64,000 bases of DNA from Vallitalea longa (GCF_027923465.1 NZ_BRLB01000001.1:868001-932000), one strand, 5' to 3'. Positions 7,754 to 18,230 are shown, counted from the stretch's first letter. Notes: generated by a model not told the origin, from the letters alone. Translations and numbers: made by a program.

Positions 7754-10540
7754 CTAGTAATATTTAGGACTATCTTGGATTATATTAGCTCCCCTTTCAA
7801 CTTTGACCTCTTTCCATTGTGACTCAGTATCATATGACTCCCCTTTAAACCTTATTATATTATCTTTCACTTCATAAGTTATTTTTTCTGCATCCACTAA
7901 GGAGTTCAGTCTTTTTGTATGATTATTATATAGTAGTAAATGTGAATAATAATGTGTTTCATTATATATTAAATAGTAATCTATAGACTTGCTCTCATCT
8001 TCAAATTCATAGGATTCATCTATAGGGATTACTCCTAAAGCCGCTGGTCCATCATAACAAGCTAAATAATATAGATTATTATTGTGTATTCCTTCAACAG
8101 AAGGATATGTGATATTTGCCATAATGATAGTTTGTTTATTTAGTGGATCATATTTACATAGGTAACCCTTACAATCATAATACAATATATCATTATCCCA
8201 TTTGAAATCAGCACCAACGATATTGTCTATTATCTGAAATTCATCTAAATCTATAATATATATTGTAGTATCATCTTTTGAAGCGATCGCAATATAATTT
8301 CTAGATGAATCAAAATACAAACTAGATTCCTTTACATCTAAAGTTTCAAGTGTTTTGTTTTGAAGTTCAATCCTTTTTAATTGTGAGCTATCAACAGTTT
8401 TAAAATAGGCATATCCATCTATCAATGCTAAATCATTTACATAAGAATCACTATACAATTTTTCAATAGTTTTTGTGTTTAAATCATAATAGTATAAATA
8501 TGCTTTTTCTTCATATCCTGTATATAGAATTCCCTCATCTGACAAACTATATAATCTTACAGGATCATCTATTACTTGATTACATTCTTTTTCAGTCATA
8601 TGGTATAATCGATTACTTTTATATTCTTTAAAAACTTTATGTTGTTTTGATAGCTTTAATTCAGTTAACATATATTTTCCATGAGTAGTTTCAAATGGTA
8701 CATATTCAGAATTGAAGGATATATGATTAGTATCATCTTCGCACATATCATATTCATTAAACATATTAACATATAATATGTCGTCAATAACCATTGTATT
8801 ATATATATCCTTTCGGTTTATGAAATAAGGCTCAAAAGCATATGTATCAGTATTTAATTTATTAGTGATACCTTGATAATTATATATGTAACCATAATTC
8901 ACTATAAAGTTAATTTCTTCTTCTGTTTTTATGGTATGCCAATTCTTGTCTGAAAAGCTATAATAATATAAAATGTGATATCCAATAATACCTATTCCTT
9001 CTTCATCATATCCCATTTTCAAATTGTTATTATACTGTTCTTCATAAGCAGTTTCCCAAATATCATCTGGAATTTTTGCTAGCACTTTTTTTTCTCCATC
9101 TTTTGTTATTGTATTAATGGTTTTCTCTTCTTTATTTATATAAGTTGTACTTCCATCAGATTTATTGAAAAAAACATTTCTAAAAGACATCTTTTCACCA
9201 ATAAATTTTTCATTGATACATTTATGTTCATAATCTTTATCTATATAACAAATCTCATCATTACTGTTAAGACCTACATAGTAATCATCTATATTCATAA
9301 ATCTTACTACATCATTATATGGTTTTTCTAATATATGACATGCCGTATATTCTGAATTACTTTTTACAATATCACCATTAACTAATTTGAAATAATTAAT
9401 TCCTTTATAATTGCCATCCAGTAGTTCATCTTCTTCTACATTGATTCCATTATCGAATATCCAATATCCATCATTAATTATATAGTGATGTTCATATTTT
9501 TTATTATAAGTGGAATCTTCGTCAACTAGAACTGTATATGGATGAATTTTAGAATAATTATTATTAATGGGCATTGTACTCTGAAATAATTTACCATCTA
9601 TTTTTGCTATAAACAATAGATTACATTTTTCTCTATCCATTTTATAATCAAATGACTCTACATTTATGTTATTATCAATTTGAATAACATCCATAACTGC
9701 AAATGATTTATCACAGATTGCTATGAAGTGATTGTTATTGTCTATATACTCAACAAATATTGTGTTCTCATCTTCATATATATTAACAACATCATCTTTT
9801 AATTGTTGCCTTTTAGTTAATGATATACCTTTTTCACCAAAAGAATATGTATCAACCATTTTCTTATCATCTTTATCATACATCAAGTAAAAAGAAGACA
9901 TATCCGCAGAAACTATTTTGAAATTATCCGCATTACTATAGTTTTTGAACTGATAATTACATATTGGTTCACCATAATAATCATAACAATCATAACTAAT
10001 TTCACCGAATTGTTTATTATATGATAACAATACAATATGGTTATCCCAGTCTAAGTAACCTGTCTGTAGATTGTATTTACTGTCAAGGAAGATACTTTCA
10101 TCTTCTTTTGCATTTTCTAATGCCCCATTACCAAATGAAAATACACCTTGGCTTTCTCCGATTATCAATTGAAATGAACATATATAACTAGAGTAATTCC
10201 AATCTATACCAGCATATTTCTTAATTACAACATCTTCTATTTCAAAATTATCAGGTAAATCCATACCACTGAATATAAGTTTGTCTGGTAATTCTGTTAT
10301 TGGAGTAAAATCATCTATATCATATTTTTTAATAGCAATTTTTAATTTCTGATCACATATTTTAATGATCTCTTTTTGGTCTGCTTCTGAATTTATATCT
10401 GTACCTATTGACTCTATCCCATTTGAATCTTCCATGCTTTTATTAGATTCTGTTGAAAGATTAGTATTTTCCCCCTTGCATCCTGTTAAGCATATAGTTA
10501 CAACAGCTAATAATATTGCTATTTTTATTGTATGTTTCAT
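7754..10540 (-). CDS. Giant lipoprotein of the window's 930-residue family (propeller-like)
   Basis: 928 residues with a lipoprotein signal ending LTGC at residue 21, followed by a Ser/Asn/Asp-rich linker. The rest is rich in Tyr, Asp and Asn with many short repeated strands (YYDLNTKTIEKLYSDS, YIIDLDEFQIIDNI, YYDCKGYLCKYDPL), suggesting one or two beta-propellers on the outer face of the membrane. Size, lipobox and repeat style match the lipoproteins at 37854-40637 and 40979-43822, but this copy is the most diverged. No catalytic motif was seen and I do not recognise a named family. GGAGG precedes the ATG. Confidence 0.8.
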   Translation of the reverse strand: MKHTIKIAILLAVVTICLTGCKGENTNLSTESNKSMEDSNGIESIGTDINSEADQKEIIKICDQKLKIAIKKYDIDDFTPITELPDKLIFSGMDLPDNFEIEDVVIKKYAGIDWNYSSYICSFQLIIGESQGVFSFGNGALENAKEDESIFLDSKYNLQTGYLDWDNHIVLLSYNKQFGEISYDCYDYYGEPICNYQFKNYSNADNFKIVSADMSSFYLMYDKDDKKMVDTYSFGEKGISLTKRQQLKDDVVNIYEDENTIFVEYIDNNNHFIAICDKSFAVMDVIQIDNNINVESFDYKMDREKCNLLFIAKIDGKLFQSTMPINNNYSKIHPYTVLVDEDSTYNKKYEHHYIINDGYWIFDNGINVEEDELLDGNYKGINYFKLVNGDIVKSNSEYTACHILEKPYNDVVRFMNIDDYYVGLNSNDEICYIDKDYEHKCINEKFIGEKMSFRNVFFNKSDGSTTYINKEEKTINTITKDGEKKVLAKIPDDIWETAYEEQYNNNLKMGYDEEGIGIIGYHILYYYSFSDKNWHTIKTEEEINFIVNYGYIYNYQGITNKLNTDTYAFEPYFINRKDIYNTMVIDDILYVNMFNEYDMCEDDTNHISFNSEYVPFETTHGKYMLTELKLSKQHKVFKEYKSNRLYHMTEKECNQVIDDPVRLYSLSDEGILYTGYEEKAYLYYYDLNTKTIEKLYSDSYVNDLALIDGYAYFKTVDSSQLKRIELQNKTLETLDVKESSLYFDSSRNYIAIASKDDTTIYIIDLDEFQIIDNIVGADFKWDNDILYYDCKGYLCKYDPLNKQTIIMANITYPSVEGIHNNNLYYLACYDGPAALGVIPIDESYEFEDESKSIDYYLIYNETHYYSHLLLYNNHTKRLNSLVDAEKITYEVKDNIIRFKGESYDTESQWKEVKVERGANIIQDSPKYY

Positions 10541-10723
10541 GATGTTCCTCCATTATCTTATTTTATTACTTTTAATCTCAATATGTTATAACAAACATTT
10601 TATCAATAAGTTATTAAAATTGTATTGTACAATTCTTTAAATTATTATTACTAAATATTTACAATTAATTTAATATATTAAATTTTTAATATCTAATTCA
10701 ATTAAAAAGGATAACTTTATATT

Positions 10724-10770
10724 AAAAAAACACATCCATATACAACTACTATATGAGTGTGTTTTACTTT
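10724..10770 (-). terminator. Bidirectional intrinsic terminator
   Basis: A 15-bp stem (AAAACACATCCATAT / ATATGAGTGTGTTTT, one mismatch and one G-T pair) with a 9-base loop, flanked by A and T runs, 23 bases beyond the chemoreceptor stop. Confidence 0.8.
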
Positions 10771-10792
10771 TACTTACCTTCATTATGCTAAT

Positions 10793-12607
10793 TTATATTT
10801 TGTATTGTGAAATCTCATCTTTGAAATCTACTGTTATTTCTTTAAAAGTATTCAAACTGTCTGTAATACCTTTTATATGTACAGTATAGTCCGTTACATT
10901 AGCGCTGACTTGTTCAGCTGATGCTGAATTTTCTTCTGCTATAGCCGCTAAGGATTCTATGTTTTGGAACACTTTTGACATTGAATTAGCTTCACTTTCA
11001 AGTCTTTGGGATGTATCAATCATCTTTTCAGCTACTTCTTTTATATTGATGTTAGCTGTACTTGAAGATTCAACAGCTTCTCCTAGGCTTGAATTCTCTT
11101 TAACTAATACGTTGTATTGTGATGCTACATCTTCTACTAGTTTTTCAATATCTTGAACAAATTCATTCAGATTGTTTTTAATCTTTTCAACTGCATCATC
11201 AGTTTCCTCTGATAGATTTCTTACTTCATCAGCTACTACAGCAAATCCTTTACCAGCCTCTCCTGCTCTAGCAGCTTCTATTGATGCGTTAAGGGCAAGA
11301 AGATTAGTCTGTCCAGAAATCGCAGATACGATAGAAACAATTTCCGTAATCTGTTCTGCTCTGGTTTTTAACTTCAATCCGTTTTCTTGAACTTGCTTAA
11401 ATCTATTAAGCAACATATTTATTTCTGTTGCAGTCGATTCGACTTCTTTGAAACTATTGTCAATTTGGTCAACTGAAACTTCTAAATCTTTTTTATTGGT
11501 TTGTTCTTCTTTTGCTATATTGTTTATCTGACCTACATTATCATTTAATGTATATATTGAATGTTCAGTTTCTTCTGCCTGACTAACCGCAGCTGTTGCT
11601 AACTGTTCAACTACGTCTGATATTTCATCAGATGTATTGTTCATATTATTAGCAATACCTGAAATACTCTTGCTGAAAGTATTCATTTCATCAACTAATC
11701 CTTTGAAACCAACAAAATCCCTTGTAATATTTTTTTTGTATGTATTTATTACTTTGAATATTTCTTCAAATTGGTCTTTTGTTCTTATATCTGTTAAAAC
11801 AGTATAGTTTTTATTACTGAAATTTTTAACTTCCTTTATAATTTCTTTATAGGGTCTATATAATATTTTGGAAGACAAATATACTGATAAAAGACTAATC
11901 AATACTATACTAACAGTAGTCAATACTTGTGATTCTCGTACATTTAGAAATAGAAATACTAATTGTAAAAATAATCCACTTAATAAAGCTGTTAATATTG
12001 ATATTTTCAAATGCACATCTTTAATGAATCCAAATGATAATAGTTTATTAATGAAATATGTTTTTTTATATTGCAGATCTTGCTGAAATGTTAATTTTAG
12101 TTTAAGTTCATCATCTTTTTTTTCGAGTTGTTCAATTTCAATTTGTTCATTAAAATAATCTGCAGCCCCTTCAATCAGCCCCATAAAATAATCGAACATA
12201 CCTCTATGGGAGTTATATGTGAAGACAACTTCTCTAGGGGATACTACTTCAAACTCTAATTTAGGTGGTTTTGCACCTTTTATTCTTTTCATAACTACAC
12301 TATGGACATCATCCATAGATTTAAGAAAATGATATAAATTATCATGATGGAAAAATCCAGGATAATCATGGGAAAAAGTAATGATATTATCCTTACCTAT
12401 ATGTCTCCATAATTTATCTTCGCCCACATTTACCTTTGAAGCTATAATAGAAAAAAGTTTGAACACTTTTGTATCCTCTATATCTGCTAATGGTGAAAAT
12501 GTTTGGTTGGCTTTCCATCCTACATTTTCTAGTGCTGCGTTAACTACTTGTTCTGAATATTGCTTTCTACATGTTTTTATCCATGTTGATACCACTGTTC
12601 CTTTCAT
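10793..12607 (-). CDS. H-NOX (heme) domain methyl-accepting chemotaxis protein
   Basis: 604 residues from the ATG at 12607. GAGG lies eight bases upstream, and this start lines up exactly with known H-NOX numbering. Residues 1-185 form a heme-nitric oxide/oxygen binding domain: proximal His102 (MDDVHSVV), the YxSxR heme-propionate motif at Tyr131, Ser133 and Arg135, and the distal-pocket Trp9, Asn74 and Tyr140 that bind O2 in the Thermoanaerobacter (Caldanaerobacter) H-NOX. Two membrane helices (about 203-222 and 229-249) are separated by only a few residues, so sensing is cytoplasmic. A HAMP-like region and an MCP signalling domain follow ([20 protein letters not shown]). It probably steers the cell by oxygen or NO through CheA/CheW. 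Starts at 12610 or a GTG at 12616 are possible. Confidence 0.95.
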   Translation of the reverse strand: MKGTVVSTWIKTCRKQYSEQVVNAALENVGWKANQTFSPLADIEDTKVFKLFSIIASKVNVGEDKLWRHIGKDNIITFSHDYPGFFHHDNLYHFLKSMDDVHSVVMKRIKGAKPPKLEFEVVSPREVVFTYNSHRGMFDYFMGLIEGAADYFNEQIEIEQLEKKDDELKLKLTFQQDLQYKKTYFINKLLSFGFIKDVHLKISILTALLSGLFLQLVFLFLNVRESQVLTTVSIVLISLLSVYLSSKILYRPYKEIIKEVKNFSNKNYTVLTDIRTKDQFEEIFKVINTYKKNITRDFVGFKGLVDEMNTFSKSISGIANNMNNTSDEISDVVEQLATAAVSQAEETEHSIYTLNDNVGQINNIAKEEQTNKKDLEVSVDQIDNSFKEVESTATEINMLLNRFKQVQENGLKLKTRAEQITEIVSIVSAISGQTNLLALNASIEAARAGEAGKGFAVVADEVRNLSEETDDAVEKIKNNLNEFVQDIEKLVEDVASQYNVLVKENSSLGEAVESSSTANINIKEVAEKMIDTSQRLESEANSMSKVFQNIESLAAIAEENSASAEQVSANVTDYTVHIKGITDSLNTFKEITVDFKDEISQYKI

Positions 12608-12754
12608 CATTTTCACCTCATATCTATTTTATTTAATACTTTATTATGTAAATATTTCCAGATAGTCAATTTAATTTTATAACATATATTGACAAATTAC
12701 AATATAATCTTAATAATATTTTTCTAATTGTAACAAATATATAGTATTTATCAA

Positions 12755-13255
12755 TTATTTATGATATTCATTATACAATATAACCCAATTAACTCCTTTA
12801 TCCTTCTCAGCTTCAAAATTATTGAATTTGATGTACAATTGTCCTTTCTTAACCCATGCTTTATACTCTAATGTTTTATTTCCATCAAGTGGTGTCAAGA
12901 TGATTTTATTTATAAGATTAGGTGTAAAACTAATCTTGTGACTTAGAACTGGGAATATATATACTCCATCTATATATTTATGTTCACTTAGATATTCCCT
13001 ACCCATTATTTGCTTTGTCATAGCTAAATCTTCTAGCATATTTGACGTAAGTTTATCACGCTCTTTATTAATGAAACTCCTTAAATATCTTTTGATTGTA
13101 GTATACGATATAACTGAAAACAGAGCTATCAATAAACTGATTACTATAAAAAAAGAATTATAGATAAATTTTATTGCATCATATATTATGTTTATCTCTC
13201 CATACATTTCTTTTACTTGTTCAGATAGATTAATCATATTGAAAAATACACACAT
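12755..13255 (-). CDS. Hypothetical single-pass membrane protein
   Basis: 166 residues. AAGGGGGA is placed seven bases before the ATG. About 25 N-terminal residues precede one strong membrane helix (FIVISLLIALFSVISYTTI, about residues 36-54). A basic, partly coiled stretch follows, then a beta-rich C-terminal part (LTPLDGNKTLEYKAWVKKGQ, VNWVILYNEYHK). No known family is recognised. It precedes the chemoreceptor by about 150 bases on the same strand and follows a 61-residue gene by 53 bases, so co-transcription with either is possible. Confidence 0.6.
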   Translation of the reverse strand: MCVFFNMINLSEQVKEMYGEINIIYDAIKFIYNSFFIVISLLIALFSVISYTTIKRYLRSFINKERDKLTSNMLEDLAMTKQIMGREYLSEHKYIDGVYIFPVLSHKISFTPNLINKIILTPLDGNKTLEYKAWVKKGQLYIKFNNFEAEKDKGVNWVILYNEYHK

Positions 13256-13308
13256 AAAAAAATCCCCCTTGTCCTTATAAATATATACAGTAACAAAAGG
13301 GATTAGAA

Positions 13309-13494
13309 CTATAGATTATCAAAGGCTTTGCTCCTTATTTCATCTATACAAGATTTATTTAATTTTATATAATCTTCATTATTTTTCAGATGCAGGTCTT
13401 TTTTTAATTCTTGTGGTGTATTATTTATGAACTCATCATTACAACCATGACATCTTATTGCTTGTTTTGTCCTCATATCATATATAAGAAACAT
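13309..13494 (-). CDS. Small hypothetical protein, 61 residues
   Basis: A short cytoplasmic-looking protein (MFLIYDMRTKQAIRCHGC...). The strong ribosome site GAAGGTG three bases upstream of the ATG is the main support. It has a CHGC motif near residue 15, which could bind a metal, and an otherwise charged helical tail. No family is recognised. It sits between a DUF4179-like protein and a membrane protein on the same strand. Confidence 0.5.
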   Translation of the reverse strand: MFLIYDMRTKQAIRCHGCNDEFINNTPQELKKDLHLKNNEDYIKLNKSCIDEIRSKAFDNL

Positions 13495-13566
13495 ATTTTC
13501 ACCTTCTTGTAGCTTGTTTCTTATATTCTAGCCAAAAAGACTATTATCTAAACACCTATCACTTGT

Positions 13567-14766
13567 TCATCTATTAACATCAAATAATTCAACCTTATAA
13601 GAAGCATTAATTATATTAGGATAATTACTTATTTTTATGGTTATAGGATCAACAAATTCAGATTCTTTAGGTATTTCATAAATAAGCGTTGTTTCTGGTT
13701 CCCTATGTATCACACTCATACCTTGTGTCTCAAAAATCGTACCCTCTGAATCTGTAAAAGTCTGGTCTAATGAAAAATTATTACCATTATATTTAAATAT
13801 TATCTCCAATTGATCTTCGTTTTTAACATCATCTATCTTCAAGTTGTCATCTGGTGCTTTAAGGATGGTTTTATTATCTACATCGACGATAATATTTTCT
13901 TTATTTTTATCAATACCTTTAAAACCACTACCTTCAATATTCAATTTTTCATTATCATTAAAATAATTACTCTCAAAATATAATCTACTATTATATTCAT
14001 CTTTAATAGAACTTGTTAATCCATCAATACCATTAGTATATTCCCTTCCATTTGAAACTATCTTAATATCTTGTAACCCTAGGATACTCATGGTATTATT
14101 TTTATCATAATTTATATCTAAAACAGAAGTTATAGGATATACTGTCAATTTATCTATAACAATTTTTTGTCCTTTGATATCAATAATTTCATTTGCATCA
14201 TATGTTTTTTTTCTATTATTGAATATCTCTTTGTCAACAGGTATCTCCACACTCCAGATATATGGTAATTCCATCTGTTTATTGTTATTATTTGCTTCTG
14301 AAGTATACAAGGTGACATCTAATCGTAGATTTGAAGGAATATCAATCTCTGATGACATTACCATATCATAACTGCTATACATTTTTTTCTTGCTATTTAA
14401 ATCAAAGTCATAATCAGGTAAGGATGCAATAGCTGGAATTTCTGTATCATTTTCATCGTTAACATTAAATGTTCCTCTACTTAAATATTGAAATGAGTCT
14501 CTATGCTTAGTGTTCTCTATATTATAGAGAATGAATATTCTTCTATTATCAACTATGATATTATCAACAGTAAGTATTATCCCATCATGTTCATCAGATA
14601 TATTTACATTTTGTATATAATTATTTTCAATAGCTTCTTGAACACCTTTATCCGTTATATCATATTTTTCTGTCAGACTTTTCTCTTTATTGGTAACAAA
14701 AACTACAATGGCTATCAATATAATTATAACTATCATTATCACTGGAATCAGTTTCTTATATTTCAT
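13567..14766 (-). CDS. DUF4179/DUF5643-like membrane-anchored extracellular protein
   Basis: 399 residues. One N-terminal helix (residues 7-26) anchors a long extracellular part. Residues 45-170 (GVQEAIENNYIQNVNISDEH, TVDNIIVDNRRIFILYNIEN) match the DUF4179 domain found outside ECF-type anti-sigma factors. Residues 190-395 (KGQKIVIDKLTVYPITSVLD) match the companion DUF5643 domain. Normal family members carry a cytoplasmic zinc-finger or sigma-interacting tail and lie beside a sigma factor; here the N-terminal cytoplasmic part is only a few residues and there is no sigma gene nearby, so this is probably an orphan extracellular module. GGAGG precedes the ATG. Confidence 0.75.
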   Translation of the reverse strand: MKYKKLIPVIMIVIIILIAIVVFVTNKEKSLTEKYDITDKGVQEAIENNYIQNVNISDEHDGIILTVDNIIVDNRRIFILYNIENTKHRDSFQYLSRGTFNVNDENDTEIPAIASLPDYDFDLNSKKKMYSSYDMVMSSEIDIPSNLRLDVTLYTSEANNNNKQMELPYIWSVEIPVDKEIFNNRKKTYDANEIIDIKGQKIVIDKLTVYPITSVLDINYDKNNTMSILGLQDIKIVSNGREYTNGIDGLTSSIKDEYNSRLYFESNYFNDNEKLNIEGSGFKGIDKNKENIIVDVDNKTILKAPDDNLKIDDVKNEDQLEIIFKYNGNNFSLDQTFTDSEGTIFETQGMSVIHREPETTLIYEIPKESEFVDPITIKISNYPNIINASYKVELFDVNR

Positions 14767-15172
14767 ATTATTTATATCCTCCCTTACAAAAATTTCAAAT
14801 ATTATTTATTATAACATATAACGTTGTTATTAAAAAGAAATTCAAATATTACATATTGTATAGAATGTGAAACTAAAAAGCAGAACTTTCATGTTCAATT
14901 TAAAATCGAATATATAATGATTTACCTTACACCAACCAAGATAACTGCCTATCAGACTATGATAATTATATCATACTCCAATAGTTCATTACCCTAGCTG
15001 ATGGTCCGTTCAACCATATATAATACACTATGAACTACATATAACCTCTCGGCCATATATAATCCAGTAAGCACTACATATGATTATCGCTTGACCCTAT
15101 ATGATCATTTCAAACCTCATTACAATCTATAATAGACTATAATAAAACTTTTAGTAACCACATAAAATCTTA

Positions 15173-15206
15173 CTGAAGATAGTGTATCAATATACACTAT
15201 CTTCAG
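15173..15206. repeat. Perfect 15-bp inverted repeat
   Basis: CTGAAGATAGTGTAT and its exact complement are separated by CAAT. There is no T run on either side, so a simple terminator is unlikely. Confidence 0.7.
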
Positions 15207-15235
15207 CTAGAGCTGTACTAAGACAGCTCCTAGCT
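15205..15235. repeat. Second hairpin abutting the first
   Basis: AGCTA-GAGCTGT pairs with ACAGCTC-TAGCT around an ACTAAG loop with small internal asymmetry. It touches the first hairpin directly. The pair may be a relic of a mobile repeat or an RNA element. Confidence 0.55.
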
Positions 15236-15336
15236 CAATCATCATATATTCGATATTATTATATTTGCCATTTAATATAGAAAATATATTAGTAATTATT
15301 TCTTATTACACTTTCCTATAAGGTAAAAAATAGATT

Positions 15337-16566
15337 TTATCTATCAAATTTAAATAAATCCAATTCATCTCTTTTATTGTTTAAGTATAGGTCTTTTATT
15401 AACTGTCCACATAATATGCCATTTACAATCCCATTGGAACCATATGCCAAAGCAAAGTAACAATTAGGCATCTTAGAATATTCTCCTATATATGGCAACC
15501 CATCCTTAGTAACCCCGAACAAACCACTGAACTTATATTCTACTTCTATATCTTTTATATCAGGGAAAAAATCTTTCAATTTTTTTAATAAGATGTCATA
15601 TTTCTTAATAGATACTAGATCTTCATTTGTTAGATTGGACATTTTACTAGTTTCCTTACCTACTTTTTCATCCTCTCCTCCCACAATAATCCTATTATCA
15701 GCAGTAGTCCTAAAATATATATATGGGTCGTTATCATCACGTATAATACATTTATTATGCCAGCCATTAAATTCTTTTATTGGTTTTGTTACTAGGTTGA
15801 ATGTTCTTGTGATATTCAATATACCCCTATCTATATATTTCTTACTTTCATACCCAGCAGCCATAATGACTTTCTTTGCTTTTATACTGAAATCATTAGG
15901 TGTTTTCAGGTATACATGATTACTTTCCGACTGTATAATATTGATTTCAGTATTTTCATAGACCTTTAGACCATTTTTTATAGACTTCTTAATAAGTGCT
16001 CTTGTGAATTTATATGGATCAATTAACGCCCCTCCTGATTTTGAATAAATTCCTGCTTCTATAGGAAAAGAGAACTTATCTTTTGCATTGTTCTTATCTA
16101 TGAATTCTACATTGAAACCATGTTTCTTTCTTAAGTCGAATTCTTTTTTCAATAATGATATATGTGAACTATTAGATGTATAGTAAAAGCATTCTTTCAA
16201 CATAAAATCACAATCATCATCAAGTTCATTAACGATATCTCTTATATCAAATACTGCTTTTTCACTTAGTTCAAAGCATTTGGCAGCTTTTTCTTCACCA
16301 ATCATATGGGATAATCCGTATAGATCAGTATCAACTTCGTATTGTAGTATTGCTGTTGATGCTCTTGTGCTTCCATATCCAATGATGTTTTTATCCACTA
16401 AAACAGTATCAATGCCCTCCTTAGTAAGATAATAAGCAATTATAGCTCCAGTTACTCCACCACCAATTATTAAAGCGTCACATTCTATATCATTGCTTAG
16501 ATAAGTATATTTGTCTGGTATTTTATTGATATTAGTCCAAAGCATATCTCCTGCTACTAATTTCAT
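15337..16566 (-). CDS. FAD-dependent oxidoreductase (DadA/glycine oxidase-like)
   Basis: 409 residues from the ATG at 16566, chosen because GGAG lies eight bases upstream. The dinucleotide-binding motif is DALIIGGGVTGAIIAYYL, followed by VLVDKN for the FAD ribose. The C-terminus has SGLFGVTKDGLPYIGEY and the second FAD contact ALAYGSNGIVNGILCG, both typical of the DAO family. Related proteins (YhfW-like) often carry a C-terminal Rieske domain; this one ends without it. The substrate is unknown, probably an amino acid or secondary amine. It stands alone between a repeat region and the ABC-2 exporter. Confidence 0.85.
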   Translation of the reverse strand: MKLVAGDMLWTNINKIPDKYTYLSNDIECDALIIGGGVTGAIIAYYLTKEGIDTVLVDKNIIGYGSTRASTAILQYEVDTDLYGLSHMIGEEKAAKCFELSEKAVFDIRDIVNELDDDCDFMLKECFYYTSNSSHISLLKKEFDLRKKHGFNVEFIDKNNAKDKFSFPIEAGIYSKSGGALIDPYKFTRALIKKSIKNGLKVYENTEINIIQSESNHVYLKTPNDFSIKAKKVIMAAGYESKKYIDRGILNITRTFNLVTKPIKEFNGWHNKCIIRDDNDPYIYFRTTADNRIIVGGEDEKVGKETSKMSNLTNEDLVSIKKYDILLKKLKDFFPDIKDIEVEYKFSGLFGVTKDGLPYIGEYSKMPNCYFALAYGSNGIVNGILCGQLIKDLYLNNKRDELDLFKFDR

Positions 16567-16669
16567 TTTTTCATCTCCATAAATTACTTTTATTAACATT
16601 ATCTTCATTATGTTTTTTAATTATACATGCTAATATAAGTATCCGAACTTAGCAGGAATATATATACTT

Positions 16670-17386
16670 TTATCTATCAAATCTTCTACGTCTGTATATC
16701 ATAACGAATATTATAAAAGAAATCAAAATCCAAGCTATCAAAGCAATAAAATTTCGTCCATAGTCTATATCAATGTTATGATTATTAACCATTTTATTGA
16801 GCAGCATCTGTGAATGATATGTAGGTAGAAAAACAGCTATATGTGATAGAGTAATGTTAAACTGAGCTAGATATGGAAATATATAAAATATTAATAATAT
16901 AGGAAGACTATTAGTTCCTGTTGACATTACCGTTTTAGATATAATACCTATTATAGCACCTATAAATATCATTATTGTGGATGTAAATAATGATGTAATT
17001 ATATATATCAATAAGTATTCTTTTGGAGAACTGATGATCAAATATATAGCTATATTAGTGATATTAGCGTAAAGCCAAGTAACAATTCCTTTTCCAGTCA
17101 GAAATTCAGTGGGAGTTACAGTTGATAACATAAGTGTCCTAAGAGTATTTTTTTCTTTTTCTTCTGATATAATCATTGCCATAATCATTGGTGTCAGAAG
17201 TGCTGAGTTCATAAGAAAGAGCACCGGTAATAACTGCATCTTAATCACTTCATCTGTAACCATGATACTAATAAAAATAGCCCCTATGAGAGGTATTAGT
17301 CCAACTACTGTGATATTTGGATTCCTTACTATATCTTTCATTTCTTTTCTAACTAATGCATTAACTCTTCTCATGGAAAAATCCAT
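16670..17386 (-). CDS. ABC-2 type transporter permease
   Basis: 238 residues with six hydrophobic segments and the cytoplasmic N-terminal motif MRRVNALVRKEMKDIVRNP, typical of ABC-2 exporters. SEEKEKNTLRTLMLSTVTP after the second helix is the usual ABC-2 coupling loop. Its start lies one base past the stop of the ATPase gene, so the pair is an exporter operon (17388-18230 and 16670-17386). The cargo is unknown, perhaps a peptide or a drug. The ABC-LytTR regulator just upstream probably controls it. Confidence 0.88.
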   Translation of the reverse strand: MDFSMRRVNALVRKEMKDIVRNPNITVVGLIPLIGAIFISIMVTDEVIKMQLLPVLFLMNSALLTPMIMAMIISEEKEKNTLRTLMLSTVTPTEFLTGKGIVTWLYANITNIAIYLIISSPKEYLLIYIITSLFTSTIMIFIGAIIGIISKTVMSTGTNSLPILLIFYIFPYLAQFNITLSHIAVFLPTYHSQMLLNKMVNNHNIDIDYGRNFIALIAWILISFIIFVMIYRRRRFDR

Positions 17387-17387
17387 C

Positions 17388-18230
17388 TTATAAGTCCCTC
17401 CCTGTTAATCTTAAAAATATTTCTTCTAAATTAGGTTCTTTGGAATGAATTGACAATACTTTGCCTTCTTGCATCCATTTCAGAATATCATTTAAGCCTT
17501 CAACATCTTTACTAACGTTCATTTTTTGATCATTTTCCAATAATACTTCAATAATATTTTCTGCATATTGAAGTTTCAGTTTTTCTGGATTTCCTGTCAA
17601 AACGATTTCCCCATTATTCAGAAATGCTACTCTGTCACACAACTTATCTGCTTCTTCCATTCTGTGAGTCGTCAGAAAGATAGTCGTTCCTTCTTGCTTC
17701 AATTCATTAAGTAATTTATGTATTTCATTAGATGTTCCAGGATCCAATGATGATGTTGGCTCGTCTAGAAAAAGTAATTTTGGTTTATGAATTAGAGTTC
17801 TTGCAAGAATCAATCTCTGTTTCATTCCCCTTGAAAGTTTTTTTACTATCTTTTTTTTATGATCAATTAAATCAACTTTTTTTAGTAGAATATCAATCTC
17901 TTTTTTATTGATATTATGAATATCTGCAAACACTTTTAGATTTTCATATACGGATATTCTTTCATATACACCGCTATTATCAGATAATATACCTATACCC
18001 TTGAATATCTTATTTTTCAATAATCTGATATTCTTGCCAAATAACTTGATTTCTCCATCTGAAGGTAATAGTTGGTTAGTCAATATTTTAATGGTAGTAG
18101 TTTTCCCCGCCCCATTTGGACCAAGGAATCCAAAAATTTCTCCTTCATCAACAGAAAAATCAATTCCCTTAAGAACATGATTTTCTTTAAAATGTTTATC
18201 AACATTTTTTACTTCTATAATTTTTTTCAT
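17388..18230 (-). CDS. ABC-2 exporter ATP-binding protein
   Basis: 280 residues from the ATG at 18230, selected because AAAGGAG lies eight bases before it; a longer frame upstream lacks a ribosome site. It has Walker A GPNGAGKTT, signature LSRGMKQR, Walker B LLFLDEPTSSLD and switch HR in TTHRMEEADK. It belongs to the CcmA/DrrA-like class with the extended C-terminal part (NLEEIFLRLTGRDL). It energises the permease encoded immediately downstream. Regulation by the upstream LytTR protein is inferred from position. Confidence 0.93.
   Translation of the reverse strand: MKKIIEVKNVDKHFKENHVLKGIDFSVDEGEIFGFLGPNGAGKTTTIKILTNQLLPSDGEIKLFGKNIRLLKNKIFKGIGILSDNSGVYERISVYENLKVFADIHNINKKEIDILLKKVDLIDHKKKIVKKLSRGMKQRLILARTLIHKPKLLFLDEPTSSLDPGTSNEIHKLLNELKQEGTTIFLTTHRMEEADKLCDRVAFLNNGEIVLTGNPEKLKLQYAENIIEVLLENDQKMNVSKDVEGLNDILKWMQEGKVLSIHSKEPNLEEIFLRLTGRDL

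Larger units (their letters stand above)
14767..15336. other. Gene-free stretch with decayed tandem repeats and two hairpins
   Basis: 570 bases with no supported gene. Around 15014-15110 there are two or three degenerate units with a period near 39-41 bases, each starting CCATATATAAT or CCCTATATGAT; the first two share CCATATATAAT and ACTACATAT. Two back-to-back hairpins follow at 15173-15235. Upstream signals for the DUF4179-like gene fall near 14770-14830. Confidence 0.5.

Noticed and set aside
14815-15336. CRISPR-like array because of repeats of about 40 bases
   Set aside because: Repeats are degenerate, only two or three units, without conserved spacers or cas genes.
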